Source: Sandaracinus amylolyticus (GTDB taxonomy: Bacteria; Myxococcota_A; Polyangia; Polyangiales; Sandaracinaceae). Taken from it: a stretch of 64,000 nt of DNA. Below the pieces are notes generated by a model that had not been told where the DNA came from, made no database searches, and was given only the letters and a program-made list of their open reading frames with translations. The stretch lies in NCBI RefSeq assembly GCF_021631985.1, contig NZ_CP070225.1, forward strand, positions 3,224,001-3,288,000, in the 5' to 3' direction. The translations under genes and the position numbers were made by a program. Below, piece by piece: positions 1 to 8,845 of the stretch. Numbering within the stretch: position 1 is the first letter of the stretch; every line of letters starts with the position of its first letter.

Positions 1-1159
1 GCTCCGCGTCGGGCTCGTCGTCGCTCGCGCGGTCGGTCCCGAGCTCGAGCTGCTCTGCGCGCGCGCGCTCGGCGACCTCTCCGTCGAGCTCCTTCGCGGC
101 CTCCTCGAGCTCTTCGTCCGAGTACTCGCGCTTCTCGACCGCGATGTCCGCGATGCCCTCGATGGCCTCGCCGGTGCGGCGCTGGAAGAGCGCGCGGCTC
201 TCCTCGTTCAGCTCCGAGTACTCCTTGAGCGTCGGGAGATCCGAGAGCGACGCGAGCCCGAAGAACTCCAGGAAGTAAGGAGTCGTGCCGTAGAGCAGAG
301 GGCGCCCCGGCTCGTCCTTGCGCCCGATGATCTTCACCAGGTTCTTCTCGAGCAGGACCTTCATCGCCGAGCCCGAGTCGACGCCACGGATCTCGTCGAC
401 CTCGGGGCGCGTGATCGGCTGGCGATACGCGATCATCGCGAGCGTCTCGACCTGTGCGCGCGTGAGGCGCACCGGCTTGCGCGCGACGAGCTCTCGCACG
501 AACGGCGCATTCGCCGCCGCAGAGCGGAACTGGTACCCACCCGCGACCTCGATGAGCTCGATGCCGCGACCGCGATAGTCCTCGATGAGCAGGTCGAGCA
601 GCCGCTGCACTTCCTTGGTCGTCGAGCCCGCGATCTTCGCGATGCGGTTCGCAGCGAGCGGCTTGTCGCTCACGAAGAGCAGACTCTCGATCACGCCCTT
701 CAGATGATCGGCGCCGACCGAGAGCGGCGGTGCCTTCTCGAGGCCCGGTCGATCCTCGGTGTCCTCGCCGGGCAGCGCGCCACTCTCGTCGTCGGTCGCC
801 TCGTCGAGCCCGAGCGCGCGCGCGAGCGCGGGGTCGACCGGCGCGAGATCGCCCTCGGCATCGGGCGATACGGCAGTGTCGGCGTCGACCGGGGGCGCCT
901 CGACCGGCTCGGGCTCGACGACCTCCGCTTCGGCGAGCTCGTCGGGCGCGGCGTCCGTGGCCTCGACGGCGCCCGCCTCCGCGAGCACGCGCGCGACGAT
1001 CGCGTCCGCAACCTCGTCGACCGCGCGAACGACGTCCTGGTCGTCCTGCGAGAGCGCGGTCTCGTCGGCAGTGCTCGTCGCGGCGCCCTCGTCGGTGCTG
1101 ACGTCGTCGAGCCCGTCGCCCTCTCCGGAGCGGGGCTTTCGCTTGCGCGGGCGGCTCAT
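1..1159 (-). CDS. scpB: Segregation and condensation protein B (partial, C-terminus beyond left edge)
   Basis: ScpB is the winged-helix kleisin partner that, with ScpA and SMC, forms the bacterial condensin used in chromosome compaction and segregation. The frame stays open from an ATG at 1159 to the window edge (386 codons). An acidic, Asp/Glu/Ala-rich leader of about 170 residues comes first. The ScpB core follows, with segments such as [32 protein letters not shown] and [18 protein letters not shown], then an acidic tail. The acidic leader is longer than in typical ScpB (about 200 aa in total). The ATG overlaps the scpA stop by 4 nt (ATGA), so the pair is probably translationally coupled. 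The family call is confident; the true C-terminus is not visible. Confidence 0.93.
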   Translation of the reverse strand, partial: MSRPRKRKPRSGEGDGLDDVSTDEGAATSTADETALSQDDQDVVRAVDEVADAIVARVLAEAGAVEATDAAPDELAEAEVVEPEPVEAPPVDADTAVSPDAEGDLAPVDPALARALGLDEATDDESGALPGEDTEDRPGLEKAPPLSVGADHLKGVIESLLFVSDKPLAANRIAKIAGSTTKEVQRLLDLLIEDYRGRGIELIEVAGGYQFRSAAANAPFVRELVARKPVRLTRAQVETLAMIAYRQPITRPEVDEIRGVDSGSAMKVLLEKNLVKIIGRKDEPGRPLLYGTTPYFLEFFGLASLSDLPTLKEYSELNEESRALFQRRTGEAIEGIADIAVEKREYSDEELEEAAKELDGEVAERARAEQLELGTDRASDDEPDAE

Positions 1160-3222
1160 GATTCGGGGGGCTCGGCGGGGCGCGGATCCTGCGCAACGTC
1201 GCGTTCGAGATCAAGGAGCGCGAGCTCGTCCTCGGCCGCGGCGCGTTCGAGCTCGTCATCGGACGCGTCGGGCTCGGGGTCCGAGACGCCAAGATCGTCA
1301 GCGCGCTCCGACACGTCCTGCTCGCGCGCGTGGCTCGCCGCTTCCGCCGACTCGTCGTGCTCTCGCGACGCGGTCTCGATGTCCGAGGCGGGCTCGATGT
1401 CCGAGGCGGGCTCGATGTCCGAGGCGGTCTCGATGTCCGAGGCGGTCTCGATTGCCGAGGCGGTCTCGATTGCCGAGGCGGTCTCGATTGCCGAGGCGGT
1501 CTCGATGTCCGACGCGGTCTCGATTTCCGAGGCGGTCTCGATGTCCGACGCGGTCTCGATGTCCGAGGCGGTCTCGATTTCCGAGGCGGTCTCGATTTCC
1601 GAGGCGGTCTCGATTGCCGAGGCGGTCTCGATGTCCGAGGCGGTCTCGATTGCCGAGGCGGTCTCGATTGCCGAGGCGGTCTCGATTTCCGAGGCGGTCT
1701 CGATGTCCGAGGCGGTCTCGATTTCCGAGGCGGTCTCGATTTCCGAGGCGGTCTCGATTTCCGAGGCGGTCTCGATGTCCGAGGCGGTCTCGATGTCCGA
1801 GGCGGTCTCGATGTCCGAGGCGGTCTCGATGTCCGAGGCGGTCTCGATGTCCGAGGCGGTCTCGATGTCCGAGGCGGTCTCGATGTCCGAGGCGGTCTCG
1901 ATGTCCGAGGCGGTCTCGATGTCCGAGGCGGTCTCGATGTCCGAGGCGGTCTCGATGTCCGAGGCGGTCTCGATGTCCGAGGCGGTCTCGATGTCCGAGG
2001 CGGGCTCGATGTCCGACGCAGTCTCGATGTCCGACGCAGTCTCGATGTCCGACGCAGTCTCGATGTCCGACGCAGTCTCGATGTCCGACGCAGGCTCGAT
2101 GTCCGACGCAGTCTCGATGCCCGACGCAGGCTCGACGTCCGACGCAGGCTCGACGTCCGACGCAGGCTCGATGTCCGACGCAGTCTCGATGTCCGACGCA
2201 GTCTCGATGTCCGACGCAGGCTCGATGTCCGACGCAGGCTCGATGTCCGACGCAGTCTCGATGTCCGACGCAGTCTCGATGCCCGACGCAGGCTCGATGT
2301 CCGACGCAGGCTCGACGTCCGACGCGCTCTCGGGCGAAACACTCTGGGCCGCGGCGACGTCGTGCGTGTCGCGCGGCGCGCCCTCCGATGCGCTCTCGAG
2401 CGCCGCGACGTCCGAGTAGTCGCCCTCCCCCGGCCCGCTCGCGCTCTCCTCGGTCCCGTCCGCGTCGAGCACTCGGTATTCGAGGTGGATCGGCGCGATG
2501 GGCTCGCTCTGGTACACGCGCGCCAGACGTCGCTTCGCCATCTCGAGGATCGCGAGGAACGTCACGACGACGTCGTACATCGACTTCACGTCGTCGAAGA
2601 GCTCGTCGAACGTGCAGCGTCGCTTCGTCCGCAGTCGCTCGGTGAGCTGCGACATGCGGTCCTGGATGCTCACGCCCTCCGCGGTGATCTGGAACGCGAG
2701 GTCCTGCTTCGCGCGCTTGAGCACCGCCTGGAACGCGTCGAGCAGCTTGAAGAGACCGACGCCCGCGAGCGCCGCCGGGCCCGTCGCCTCCGGCGCCTCC
2801 ATCCCGCGCAGGAACACGTCGCGCCCCTGCACGCCGCGCGCACCGAGGTCCTCCGCCGCCGCCTTGTACTTCTGGTACTCGAGCAGCCGGCGGATGAGCT
2901 CCTGACGCGGGTCGATCTCTTCTTCGTCCGCGCTCTCTTCCGCTTCCGCCGTCGGGTCCGGCGGCAGCAGCGACTTGCTCTTGATGTGCGCGAGGGTCGC
3001 CGCCATCACGAGGTATTCGCTCGCGATGTCGAGGTCGAGCCTCTCCATCACGCGGATGTACTCGAGGTAGCGCTCGGTCACGAACGCGACCGGCAGGTTC
3101 ACGATGTCGAGCTCGTGCTTCTGGCAGAGGTGCAGGAGCAGATCGAGCGGGCCCTCGAAGCTCGGAAGCTTGAGCTGGAAGTTGGGATCCAGCGGCTCGG
3201 GCGTGGGCGAGGACGACGACAT
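1156..3222 (-). CDS. scpA: Segregation and condensation protein A with a giant hexapeptide-repeat C-terminal extension
   Basis: ScpA is the kleisin subunit that bridges SMC heads. Residues about 15-265 are recognisable ScpA: the N-terminal [19 protein letters not shown] motif, then [21 protein letters not shown], and the C-terminal winged-helix part ending near EYRVLDADG. Usual ScpA is 250-300 aa; this one is 688 aa. From about residue 299 to 616 it is made of 53 consecutive hexapeptides, mostly ASDIET with [18 protein letters not shown] and ASGIET variants. An acidic tail of about 70 aa follows and includes [20 protein letters not shown]. The extension is strongly negative and probably disordered. 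I see no Shine-Dalgarno before the ATG at 3222. The core function is confident; the role of the repeat is unknown. Confidence 0.94.
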   Translation of the reverse strand: MSSSSPTPEPLDPNFQLKLPSFEGPLDLLLHLCQKHELDIVNLPVAFVTERYLEYIRVMERLDLDIASEYLVMAATLAHIKSKSLLPPDPTAEAEESADEEEIDPRQELIRRLLEYQKYKAAAEDLGARGVQGRDVFLRGMEAPEATGPAALAGVGLFKLLDAFQAVLKRAKQDLAFQITAEGVSIQDRMSQLTERLRTKRRCTFDELFDDVKSMYDVVVTFLAILEMAKRRLARVYQSEPIAPIHLEYRVLDADGTEESASGPGEGDYSDVAALESASEGAPRDTHDVAAAQSVSPESASDVEPASDIEPASGIETASDIETASDIEPASDIEPASDIETASDIETASDIEPASDVEPASDVEPASGIETASDIEPASDIETASDIETASDIETASDIETASDIEPASDIETASDIETASDIETASDIETASDIETASDIETASDIETASDIETASDIETASDIETASDIETASDIETASDIETASEIETASEIETASEIETASDIETASEIETASAIETASAIETASDIETASAIETASEIETASEIETASDIETASDIETASEIETASDIETASAIETASAIETASAIETASDIETASDIEPASDIEPASDIETASREHDESAEAASHAREQDVSERADDLGVSDPEPDASDDELERAAAEDELALLDLERDVAQDPRPAEPPES
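1373..2326 (-). repeat. 53-copy 18-bp tandem repeat inside scpA
   Basis: The array is exactly 954 bp, or 53 units of 18 bp. On the plus strand the unit reads GTCTCGATGTCCGAGGCG or a close variant. Two DNA sub-families form blocks. About 35 units at 1373-2002 mostly end in GAGGCG; 18 units at 2003-2326 end in GACGCA. Variation is mostly at one codon (GAC/GAG/GCG for Asp/Glu/Ala) and at the last codon of the hexapeptide (Thr/Pro). Because 18 is a multiple of 3, several frames on both strands stay open. Long runs of identical units suggest recent expansion by slippage or unequal recombination. Confidence 0.97.
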
Positions 3223-3414
3223 CGCGGGGCTCGTGCACGCGATCGCGCGGAGACGAGCGGGTCCGTGTACCCTTCCCGTTCCCCGGAGTCAAAGGGCGCA
3301 CGCGGTCGCGCCGGAAGTGCGCGAATTCGTTCTTACACCCACTGCGGCCGCCATGACACGCGCGTCTCGCTCGCCCGGGTGAGACGACACGTTTCCGCGA
3401 GGGTCCCTCGTGGC

Positions 3415-4047
3415 ATGACGAATGCTGATTCCGCGGGCATGACCCCTGTGGAGCGCGCTCGGGAGCGTCTCGTGCTCCCCTTCGACCGCGGATCGTTCGC
3501 GCGCGACGCGGTCGACTCGACGGTCGCGTACGTCGGTGTCGAGCACGCACCTCCGGGTGCATCGCGCACCCGCCGCGCCGCCGACGGCACCCTCACGCTC
3601 GAGACGCGCCTCGTGGGGCGCGTCGGTGACGTGGGACCCCAGGGCTTCGTCGTGGAGCACGCGGGGTTCCCGGCGCGCGTTCGACACCTCTTGCCCGCAG
3701 CGCTCGAGCTGCGCGCGCTCGGCGGTCACGACGTCTCGCTCGATCTCGAGGAGCGACTGCACGCGGGCCGCTGCACCGTGGACGCGCGGGTGCGCGATCG
3801 CGACGACGGCGCGCTCGTGCTCTGGACGCACGACGGCGAGCTCCCCGAGGATCGTGTCGCGCACGGGCTCGCGCTCCGGATGCGCATGGGCGACGAGGCG
3901 CGCGGGCTCGTGATCGCGCATCGCGGCGGCCTCGTGATCGTGCGCGCGCCCAGCGTCGTCGCGGTCGATACCGAGGTCGGCCCGATGCTCTTCGTGGTGC
4001 TGCGGCTCGGCGACGAGGACGTCGCGTTCGTGGCGCTCGCGAGCTGA
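3415..4047 (+). CDS. Hypothetical protein, 210 aa
   Basis: I do not recognise a family. The frame is open much further upstream only because it crosses the scpA repeat on the opposite strand. The first plausible start is the ATG at 3415, with a weak GAGGG about 11 nt before it; a second ATG lies at 3439. The product has no signal peptide or membrane helix. It is Arg- and Asp-rich, and the last 60 residues alternate hydrophobic and charged positions like a beta-rich domain (GLVIAHRGGLVIVRAP, MLFVVLRLGDEDVAFVAL). It is divergent from scpA and ends at a strong shared hairpin terminator facing the lipoprotein at 4106. Confidence 0.6.
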   Translation: MTNADSAGMTPVERARERLVLPFDRGSFARDAVDSTVAYVGVEHAPPGASRTRRAADGTLTLETRLVGRVGDVGPQGFVVEHAGFPARVRHLLPAALELRALGGHDVSLDLEERLHAGRCTVDARVRDRDDGALVLWTHDGELPEDRVAHGLALRMRMGDEARGLVIAHRGGLVIVRAPSVVAVDTEVGPMLFVVLRLGDEDVAFVALAS

Positions 4048-4056
4048 AAACGCGAC

Positions 4057-4088
4057 GAGCCCGCGAGGAGCTCACTCCTCGCGGGCTC
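4057..4088. terminator. Bidirectional hairpin terminator between convergent genes
   Basis: A perfect 14-bp inverted repeat (left arm GAGCCCGCGAGGAG, loop CTCA) sits 10 bp after the plus-strand stop at 4047 and 18 bp before the end of the minus-strand gene at 4106. CGCGAC/GTCGCG outside the arms could extend it past a short internal mismatch. There is no long T-run on either side. Confidence 0.75.
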
Positions 4089-4105
4089 GGGGTCGCGACG
4101 CGCTC

Positions 4106-5191
4106 TCAGGGGAACGGAAGTCCGCCGTCACCGAGACCGGGGAAGCCACCGCCCGCGCCGCACTCCGTGCGGAACGTCAGGGGCGGCTCGAACATCGGTC
4201 CGCAGGTCGGCGGCGCGACCGGCGCGCCCGGCGTCAGTCCGAGCGGCACGCCGCAGATGTCCTCTTCGCCCGTGCACGTCGTGCCGCACCCGCCGCAGTT
4301 CGCCTCGTCCACGGCGATGCACGTCCCTTCGCAGCAGATCTCGCCGCAGGTCGCGCCGAACGTGCCCGACATCGGGCGCTCACACACCTCGGTCCCGCAG
4401 CGGCACTCACCGCCGACGCAGGTCTCGCCCGCGCCGCACGCCGTCCCGCATGCGCCGCAGTTCGCTTCGTCGGTCATGACGTCGATGCAGCCCGTCGAGC
4501 AGCACGCGGTGCCGCCGGTGCACGCAACACCGGCCGACGAGCACTGACAGGCGCCGCCGACGCACGACTCGCCCGCCGCGCATGCATTGCCCGGCGCGCC
4601 GCAGTTGCGCGGATCGTTCGAGGTGCTGACGCAGGTGAAGCTGCCCGCCTGGCTCACGCAGAGCTCGCCCTCGCGGCACTGATCGAGCGAGCCGCACATG
4701 CAGCGCGGGGTGCCCATCGCGGCACCACCGGGGATCGAGCACGCGCTCGCGCGCTCCTCGTCGCACGCGATGCCGCAGCCGTTGCACGAGTCGAACGACG
4801 GGTCGCTGCGTCCATCGCCGCCGAACGCGTAGCCCACGCGCGACACGCACGTCGTGCCGCAGCAGCGCTCGGTCGAGCCGCACATCGGACGGCAGTCGCC
4901 GCCCGAGCCGCCGTCCCCCGGAAGGCCGCCATCGCCCTGCACGCCGGGCACGCACGCCGCCTCGCGGCAGATGCCGGAGGGACAGTGCACGCCGCACCCG
5001 CCGCAGTTGTTCGGGTCGTTGACGATGTCGCGACAAGCGATCCCGTCGCTCGCGCTACAGCACATGTAGAAGGTGGGACACGCGGGATCGCACTCTGGAT
5101 CTCCGCCGTTGTTCGCACACCCGGCGCTCCCCGCGGCGAGCGCGAAGAAGCCTGCGAGAAAGCCAGTCCGTTGCATCCAAGCGACGTTCAT
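4106..5191 (-). CDS. Cys-rich secreted lipoprotein with repeated NCGxCG motifs
   Basis: The product is a predicted lipoprotein of 361 aa. A signal peptide, MQRTGFLAGFFALAAG, leads to a lipobox SAGC. The mature part is packed with cysteines in recurring modules such as NCGGCGVHC, NCGACGTAC and NCGGCGTTC, with CCxxxC-type units between them. This pattern is common in myxobacterial outer-surface proteins of unknown function. The start at 5191 is chosen because a GGAG lies 9 nt upstream; ATGs at 5200 and 5176 are alternatives. The Cys pairs suggest disulfide-stabilised repeats or metal binding; neither is proven. Confidence 0.8.
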   Translation of the reverse strand: MNVAWMQRTGFLAGFFALAAGSAGCANNGGDPECDPACPTFYMCCSASDGIACRDIVNDPNNCGGCGVHCPSGICREAACVPGVQGDGGLPGDGGSGGDCRPMCGSTERCCGTTCVSRVGYAFGGDGRSDPSFDSCNGCGIACDEERASACSIPGGAAMGTPRCMCGSLDQCREGELCVSQAGSFTCVSTSNDPRNCGAPGNACAAGESCVGGACQCSSAGVACTGGTACCSTGCIDVMTDEANCGACGTACGAGETCVGGECRCGTEVCERPMSGTFGATCGEICCEGTCIAVDEANCGGCGTTCTGEEDICGVPLGLTPGAPVAPPTCGPMFEPPLTFRTECGAGGGFPGLGDGGLPFP

Positions 5192-5362
5192 CTCGTACAT
5201 CTCCACGCTGCGAGGCCCACACGAGCTCGGGCAGCGTACGCAATCGCCCACAGCAGCGGAAAGACGCGCCGCGTCGTGTTCTTGAGCGATCTCACTGGAA
5301 GATGAGCCGTCGCACGGAGATGCGTGTCCGGACCGGCCAGCACGCGTCCGGAGCGCACCGGA

Positions 5363-5884
5363 TCAGGCGTCGATCGCGGCGAGCACGGCGTCGACGTGCC
5401 CGTCGACCTTCACCTTCGGGAAGACCTTCTTCACCGTGCCGTCGGGGGCGATCACGACCGTGCTGCGGATGATCCCCATCGACTTCTTGCCGTACATGTT
5501 CTTCTCGCCCCACGCGCCGTACGCGTCGATCACCTGGCCTTCGCGATCACTGAGCAGCGGGAAGTCGAGCGAGTGCTTGTCGCGGAAGCGGCAGTGCGAC
5601 TCGATGCTGTCCTTGCTCACGCCGAGCACGACCGCGTTGCGCTTCGCGAGCTCGGCGCGCGCGTCGCGGAACTGGTGCGCTTCGAGCGTGCAGCCCGGCG
5701 TGTCGTCCTTCGGATAGAAATAGACCACGACGTTCTTGCCGCGCAGCGCGGAGAGCGAGACGTCGTGTCCGTCGCTCGAGGGAAGCGTGAAGTCGGGCGC
5801 AGGCGCGCCCTCGCGCAGCTTGGTCTCCGACTTCGATGCTGCGGTGGTGGTCTTCTTCGCGGGTGTCTTCTTCGCGGTCGCCAT
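5363..5884 (-). CDS. bcp: Thioredoxin-dependent peroxiredoxin (PrxQ/Bcp type)
   Basis: The product is a 173-aa thiol peroxidase of the AhpC/TSA superfamily that reduces H2O2 and organic peroxides. The domain starts after a Lys/Thr/Ala-rich N-terminal tail of about 22 residues. The peroxidatic cysteine is C65 in DDTPGCT. The usual PrxQ partner five residues later is His here (TLEAHQFRD). The only other cysteine is C98 in SIESHC, 33 residues on, close to where alpha3-type PrxQ enzymes place their resolving cysteine. The ATG at 5884 is preferred over far-upstream in-frame codons because homology begins just after it. The gene is divergent from the lipoprotein at 6063. Confidence 0.92.
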   Translation of the reverse strand: MATAKKTPAKKTTTAASKSETKLREGAPAPDFTLPSSDGHDVSLSALRGKNVVVYFYPKDDTPGCTLEAHQFRDARAELAKRNAVVLGVSKDSIESHCRFRDKHSLDFPLLSDREGQVIDAYGAWGEKNMYGKKSMGIIRSTVVIAPDGTVKKVFPKVKVDGHVDAVLAAIDA

Positions 5885-5963
5885 GCGCGCGAGTCTAGTG
5901 GCGCGCGCGGCTCGCGATCGAATGAGCAAGCTCACGAACGACGGGGGCGCAGGGCCCCGCCCG

Positions 5964-5992
5964 TTGACCACGTTTGAGCGCTGGCGTATTTG
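5964..5992 (+). promoter_or_regulatory. Sigma-70-like promoter for the lipoprotein at 6063
   Basis: TTGACC (5964-5969) and TATTTG (5987-5992) are separated by 17 bp. This predicts a start near 5999 and a leader of about 64 nt containing the GAGGAGG ribosome-binding site used by the gene at 6063. Such a clear match is unusual in this GC-rich window. Confidence 0.6.
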
Positions 5993-6062
5993 CGCCGCTT
6001 GTTCTGGGCGGCCGGGCAGGTGGCCGTGATTCGGGGGCAGCCCCGCTGAGGAGGATGTTCGG

Positions 6063-6713
6063 ATGGATCGGATGGCACTTCGACTTGCGATCGTGTGCGT
6101 CGCCCTGGTGGGCCTGGTCGCGTGCGGCGACGACGACTCGCCGGTGATCACATTCCCCGACGGCGGCGGCACGGACTCGGGCACCGGCGGTGGCACCGAC
6201 GCGGGCCGCACCGACTCGGGCACGCCCGACACCTGCCCGCCGGGCACGGGCCGCGCGCCCACCGGCAACGTCTGCGCGGCCGCGACCGCGACGTGCATCG
6301 AGGCCGCGACGACGCAGGAAGCGTACGAGGCGTGCATCGACGGCGATCCGATGGCGGACAACTGCGGCGCGTGCATCAGCAGCGAGCTGATCGCGACGTG
6401 CTCGGCGACGGGCGTCTGCGACAACGAGTTCGGCGAGATCGGCTGCTGCCTGAACGACGAGTGCGCGAGCGCGGCGGATCAGAACGCGTGCGTCGAGGCG
6501 GCGCTCGGCACCGGCGGCGCGTGCGAGGGTCAGTGGAACGCGTTCGTGACGTGCGCGAACACGGCGGCGAACGGCGGCCGCTGCGGCAACACCGACCTCT
6601 GCTTCATGGCGGCGGCGACGTTCGCGCCGAGCTTCGACGCGCGCAGCTTCCCGTTCTTCCCGGAGCTGCTCACGGCGGCCCGCGGCGCGCAGTGCGGCGC
6701 GCTGCTCCAGTGA
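6063..6713 (+). CDS. Cys-rich lipoprotein, 216 aa
   Basis: A signal peptide (MALRLAIVCVALVGLVAC, lipobox LVAC) is followed by an Asp/Gly/Thr-rich low-complexity linker of about 35 residues. A compact domain with about 16 cysteines comes next. The linker-plus-Cys architecture recurs in this window (4106, 39990, 60484). GAGGAGG lies 8 nt before the ATG at 6063. An in-frame ATG at 6072 would give a more usual signal-peptide length. It has its own promoter and a strong terminator, so it is probably a single-gene transcript. Function unknown; export to the cell envelope is likely. Confidence 0.82.
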   Translation: MDRMALRLAIVCVALVGLVACGDDDSPVITFPDGGGTDSGTGGGTDAGRTDSGTPDTCPPGTGRAPTGNVCAAATATCIEAATTQEAYEACIDGDPMADNCGACISSELIATCSATGVCDNEFGEIGCCLNDECASAADQNACVEAALGTGGACEGQWNAFVTCANTAANGGRCGNTDLCFMAAATFAPSFDARSFPFFPELLTAARGAQCGALLQ

Positions 6714-6743
6714 GCCGTCCTCGGTAACGACGGTCACGCTCGA

Positions 6744-6779
6744 CGAAGAGGCGACGATCTCCGGATCGTCGCCTCTTCG
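6744..6779 (+). terminator. Rho-independent-like terminator after lipoprotein 6063
   Basis: A perfect 16-bp inverted repeat (arm CGAAGAGGCGACGATC, loop TCCG) begins 30 bp after the stop codon. The T-run after it is weak (CGTTTCG). Confidence 0.8.
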
Positions 6780-6842
6780 CGTTTCGAAGCGCATCTTTCG
6801 GGTTTGCAGTTGCAGCGCGGGGGCCCAAGCTCGCGGCGATCG

Positions 6843-7550
6843 ATGTCCGCACGCACCGTCATCGTCGGCGACGTCCACGGCTGCCTCGACGAGCTCGAGC
6901 GACTCCTCTCGCAGATCGCCCTCACGCGCGACGATCGCCTGGTGATGGTCGGTGACCTCGTCGCGAAGGGACCGGAGTCGGTGGGCGTCGTGCGGCTGCT
7001 GCGCGAGCTCGGCGCGCAGTCGGTGCTGGGCAACCACGACGCGAGCCTGCTGCGCCTCCGCCGCGATCCCGGCGCCGACGTGAACGACGCGCTGAAGAAG
7101 GCGGCGCGCAAGCTCGACGAGCCCGAGTGGGCATGGCTCGAGGCGCTGCCCTATACGATCTCGCTGCCGGAGCACCGCGCGCTCGTGGTGCACGCGGGGC
7201 TGGTGCCGGGTGTCCCGCTCGATCGCCAGAAGCCCGAGGACATGCTGACGATGCGCTCGATCCGCGAGGACGGCACCGCGAGCAAGAGGCTCGACGACGG
7301 CACGCCGTGGGCGCGGCTCTGGGTCGGTCCGCAGCACGTCTACTTCGGGCACGACGCGGTCACCGGGCTGCAGCAGCATCCGTTCGCGACCGGGCTCGAC
7401 AGCGGCTGCGTCTACGGTGGCCGCCTCACCGCGTGCGTGCTGCCGCAGCGCGAGCTGGTGTCGGTGAAGGCGAAGCGCGTCTACGCCGAGCCGGGCAAGG
7501 CGATCGCGGCGCGGCACGCGAGCGAGAGCCAGAAGCCCAAGAAGAAGTGA
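6843..7550 (+). CDS. PPP-family metallophosphatase (ApaH/PrpE-like)
   Basis: A 235-aa calcineurin-like phosphoesterase with the PPP signature in order: GDVHG at residues 9-13, GDLVAKGP at 37-44, GNHD at 63-66, then VVHAG near residue 117. These residues coordinate a dinuclear metal centre in Ser/Thr phosphatases and in symmetrical Ap4A hydrolases. The short length and architecture fit bacterial PrpE/ApaH-like enzymes; the substrate (phosphoprotein or dinucleotide) cannot be told from sequence. The C-terminus ends in a Lys-rich tail. The Rieske gene follows after 2 bp, so the two are probably co-transcribed. The ATG at 6843 begins two residues before homology. Confidence 0.88.
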   Translation: MSARTVIVGDVHGCLDELERLLSQIALTRDDRLVMVGDLVAKGPESVGVVRLLRELGAQSVLGNHDASLLRLRRDPGADVNDALKKAARKLDEPEWAWLEALPYTISLPEHRALVVHAGLVPGVPLDRQKPEDMLTMRSIREDGTASKRLDDGTPWARLWVGPQHVYFGHDAVTGLQQHPFATGLDSGCVYGGRLTACVLPQRELVSVKAKRVYAEPGKAIAARHASESQKPKKK

Positions 7551-7552
7551 GC

Positions 7553-7909
7553 GTGAGCGATCCCCTGCGCGTCCGCGTCGGACCTCGATCGAGCCTGGGC
7601 CCCGAGCGCGTGCTCACCGCGCGCATCTCGAACGATCACGACGGCACGCCGCGCGAGGTGATCGTGCTGCTGGACGACACGGGCGGGCTGCGCGCGTACG
7701 TGAACCGCTGCAAGCACCTGCCCATCCCGATCGACGGCGGCTCGCGACGGTTCTTCGACGACGACGGGCGACACCTGATGTGCGGCACGCACGGCGCGCT
7801 CTTCCGGCGCGTCGACGGCTACTGCATCGAGGGCCCGTGCCGGGGGCGCGCGCTGGATCGCGTGGAGATCGAGGTCGACGAGAGCGGGACGATCTGGGCG
7901 CTCGGTTGA
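7553..7909 (+). CDS. Rieske [2Fe-2S] domain protein
   Basis: A 118-aa soluble Rieske-type ferredoxin-like protein. The cluster ligands are visible as C53-K-H55 and C77-G-T-H80, the CxH...CxxH pattern of Rieske centres, followed by the usual glycine-rich turn. There is no signal peptide or helix anchor, so it probably acts in the cytoplasm as an electron-transfer subunit; no oxygenase partner is adjacent. The GTG at 7553, 2 bp after the phosphatase stop, is the first start in frame that does not overlap the upstream gene. Confidence 0.87.
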   Translation: MSDPLRVRVGPRSSLGPERVLTARISNDHDGTPREVIVLLDDTGGLRAYVNRCKHLPIPIDGGSRRFFDDDGRHLMCGTHGALFRRVDGYCIEGPCRGRALDRVEIEVDESGTIWALG

Positions 7910-7927
7910 GCTACGATTCGTCTCCGC

Positions 7928-8842
7928 ATGAGCAGTCGCTCCGCGTCGGGCCCGGGTGGGACCGTTCGTCTCGAAGATCCCACCGATTTCCGGGCGGAGG
8001 TCGCGCGCGCGATCAAGACGCGGCTCGCGCCCGTGCTCGTGGTGATCGCGGGGCCGGACCTCGGGACCTCGCGCCGGCTCGATCGCACGCTGACCATCGG
8101 GCGCGCGCCCGACGCGGGGCTCTCGCTCGCGGACACCAGCGTCTCGTACCTGCACGCGCGCATCGAGGATCGCGGCGATGCGTGGGCCGTGGTCGATCTC
8201 GGCAGTACCAACGGGATGCGCGTCGACGACCTGCCCTGTCGCGAAGCGGTGCTGCGTCCCGCGACGAAGATCCAGGTCGGCACCACCGTGCTGCGCTTCG
8301 AGGTGCAGGACGAGGACGATCAGGCCTACGACGAGATGCTGCAGCGCCTGATCAGCATCGACGATCTCTCCGGGCTCTTCGTGCGACGTCGCTTCGATCG
8401 CGAGCTCGCGCAGATGATCACCGGAGCGCGTCAGGCGAGCGAGCGCGTCGCGCTGCTCGTGATGGATCTCGACGGCATCAAGCGCATCAACGACACCCAC
8501 GGGCACCTCTTCGGCGCGCACGTGATCGGCGAGGCAGGACGGCGCATCGCCCGCGCGATCGCCGGGCAGGTGGGCGCGATCGCGTGCCGGTTCGGCGGCG
8601 ACGAGTACCTCGTGGCGGCGCCGCGCCTCGACACCGAAGGCGCGAGCGCGCTCGCCGAGCAGCTGCGCGGTGTGATCGCCGACGAGCCGTATCCGAAGGA
8701 CGGCGTCGAGCTGCGCGTGGGCGTGAGCATCGGGCTCGCGGTGTTCCCCGACGAGGCGGCCGACACCCAGCAGCTCTTCCAGCGCGCGGACGAGGCGATG
8801 TACCGCGCGAAGCAGTCCGGGAAGAACCGCGTCAGCCGCTGA
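7928..8842 (+). CDS. FHA-GGDEF protein (probable diguanylate cyclase)
   Basis: A 304-aa protein with an N-terminal FHA phosphothreonine-binding domain (about residues 38-125) and a C-terminal GGDEF domain (about 140-300). FHA motifs are GRAPDAG, SxxH as SYLHA, and DLGSTNG. GGDEF motifs include MDLDGIKRINDTHGH and FGGDEY; the GGDEY form keeps the catalytic acidic residues. An inhibitory RxxD I-site is absent: the equivalent positions read QVGA. It likely makes c-di-GMP in response to a Thr-phosphorylated partner, which would link it to the Ser/Thr kinases nearby; that link is inference. It converges on map with 3 bp between the two stops. Confidence 0.88.
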   Translation: MSSRSASGPGGTVRLEDPTDFRAEVARAIKTRLAPVLVVIAGPDLGTSRRLDRTLTIGRAPDAGLSLADTSVSYLHARIEDRGDAWAVVDLGSTNGMRVDDLPCREAVLRPATKIQVGTTVLRFEVQDEDDQAYDEMLQRLISIDDLSGLFVRRRFDRELAQMITGARQASERVALLVMDLDGIKRINDTHGHLFGAHVIGEAGRRIARAIAGQVGAIACRFGGDEYLVAAPRLDTEGASALAEQLRGVIADEPYPKDGVELRVGVSIGLAVFPDEAADTQQLFQRADEAMYRAKQSGKNRVSR

Positions 8843-8845
8843 CGC

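Noticed and set aside
704-2419. Long plus-strand frame of Ser/Glu/Ala/Val repeats
   Set aside because: It is the antisense reading of the scpA 18-bp repeat; unit length divisible by 3 keeps all frames open.
1330-3414. N-terminal extension of the gene at 3415
   Set aside because: It reads through the antisense of scpA; no start signal or homology.
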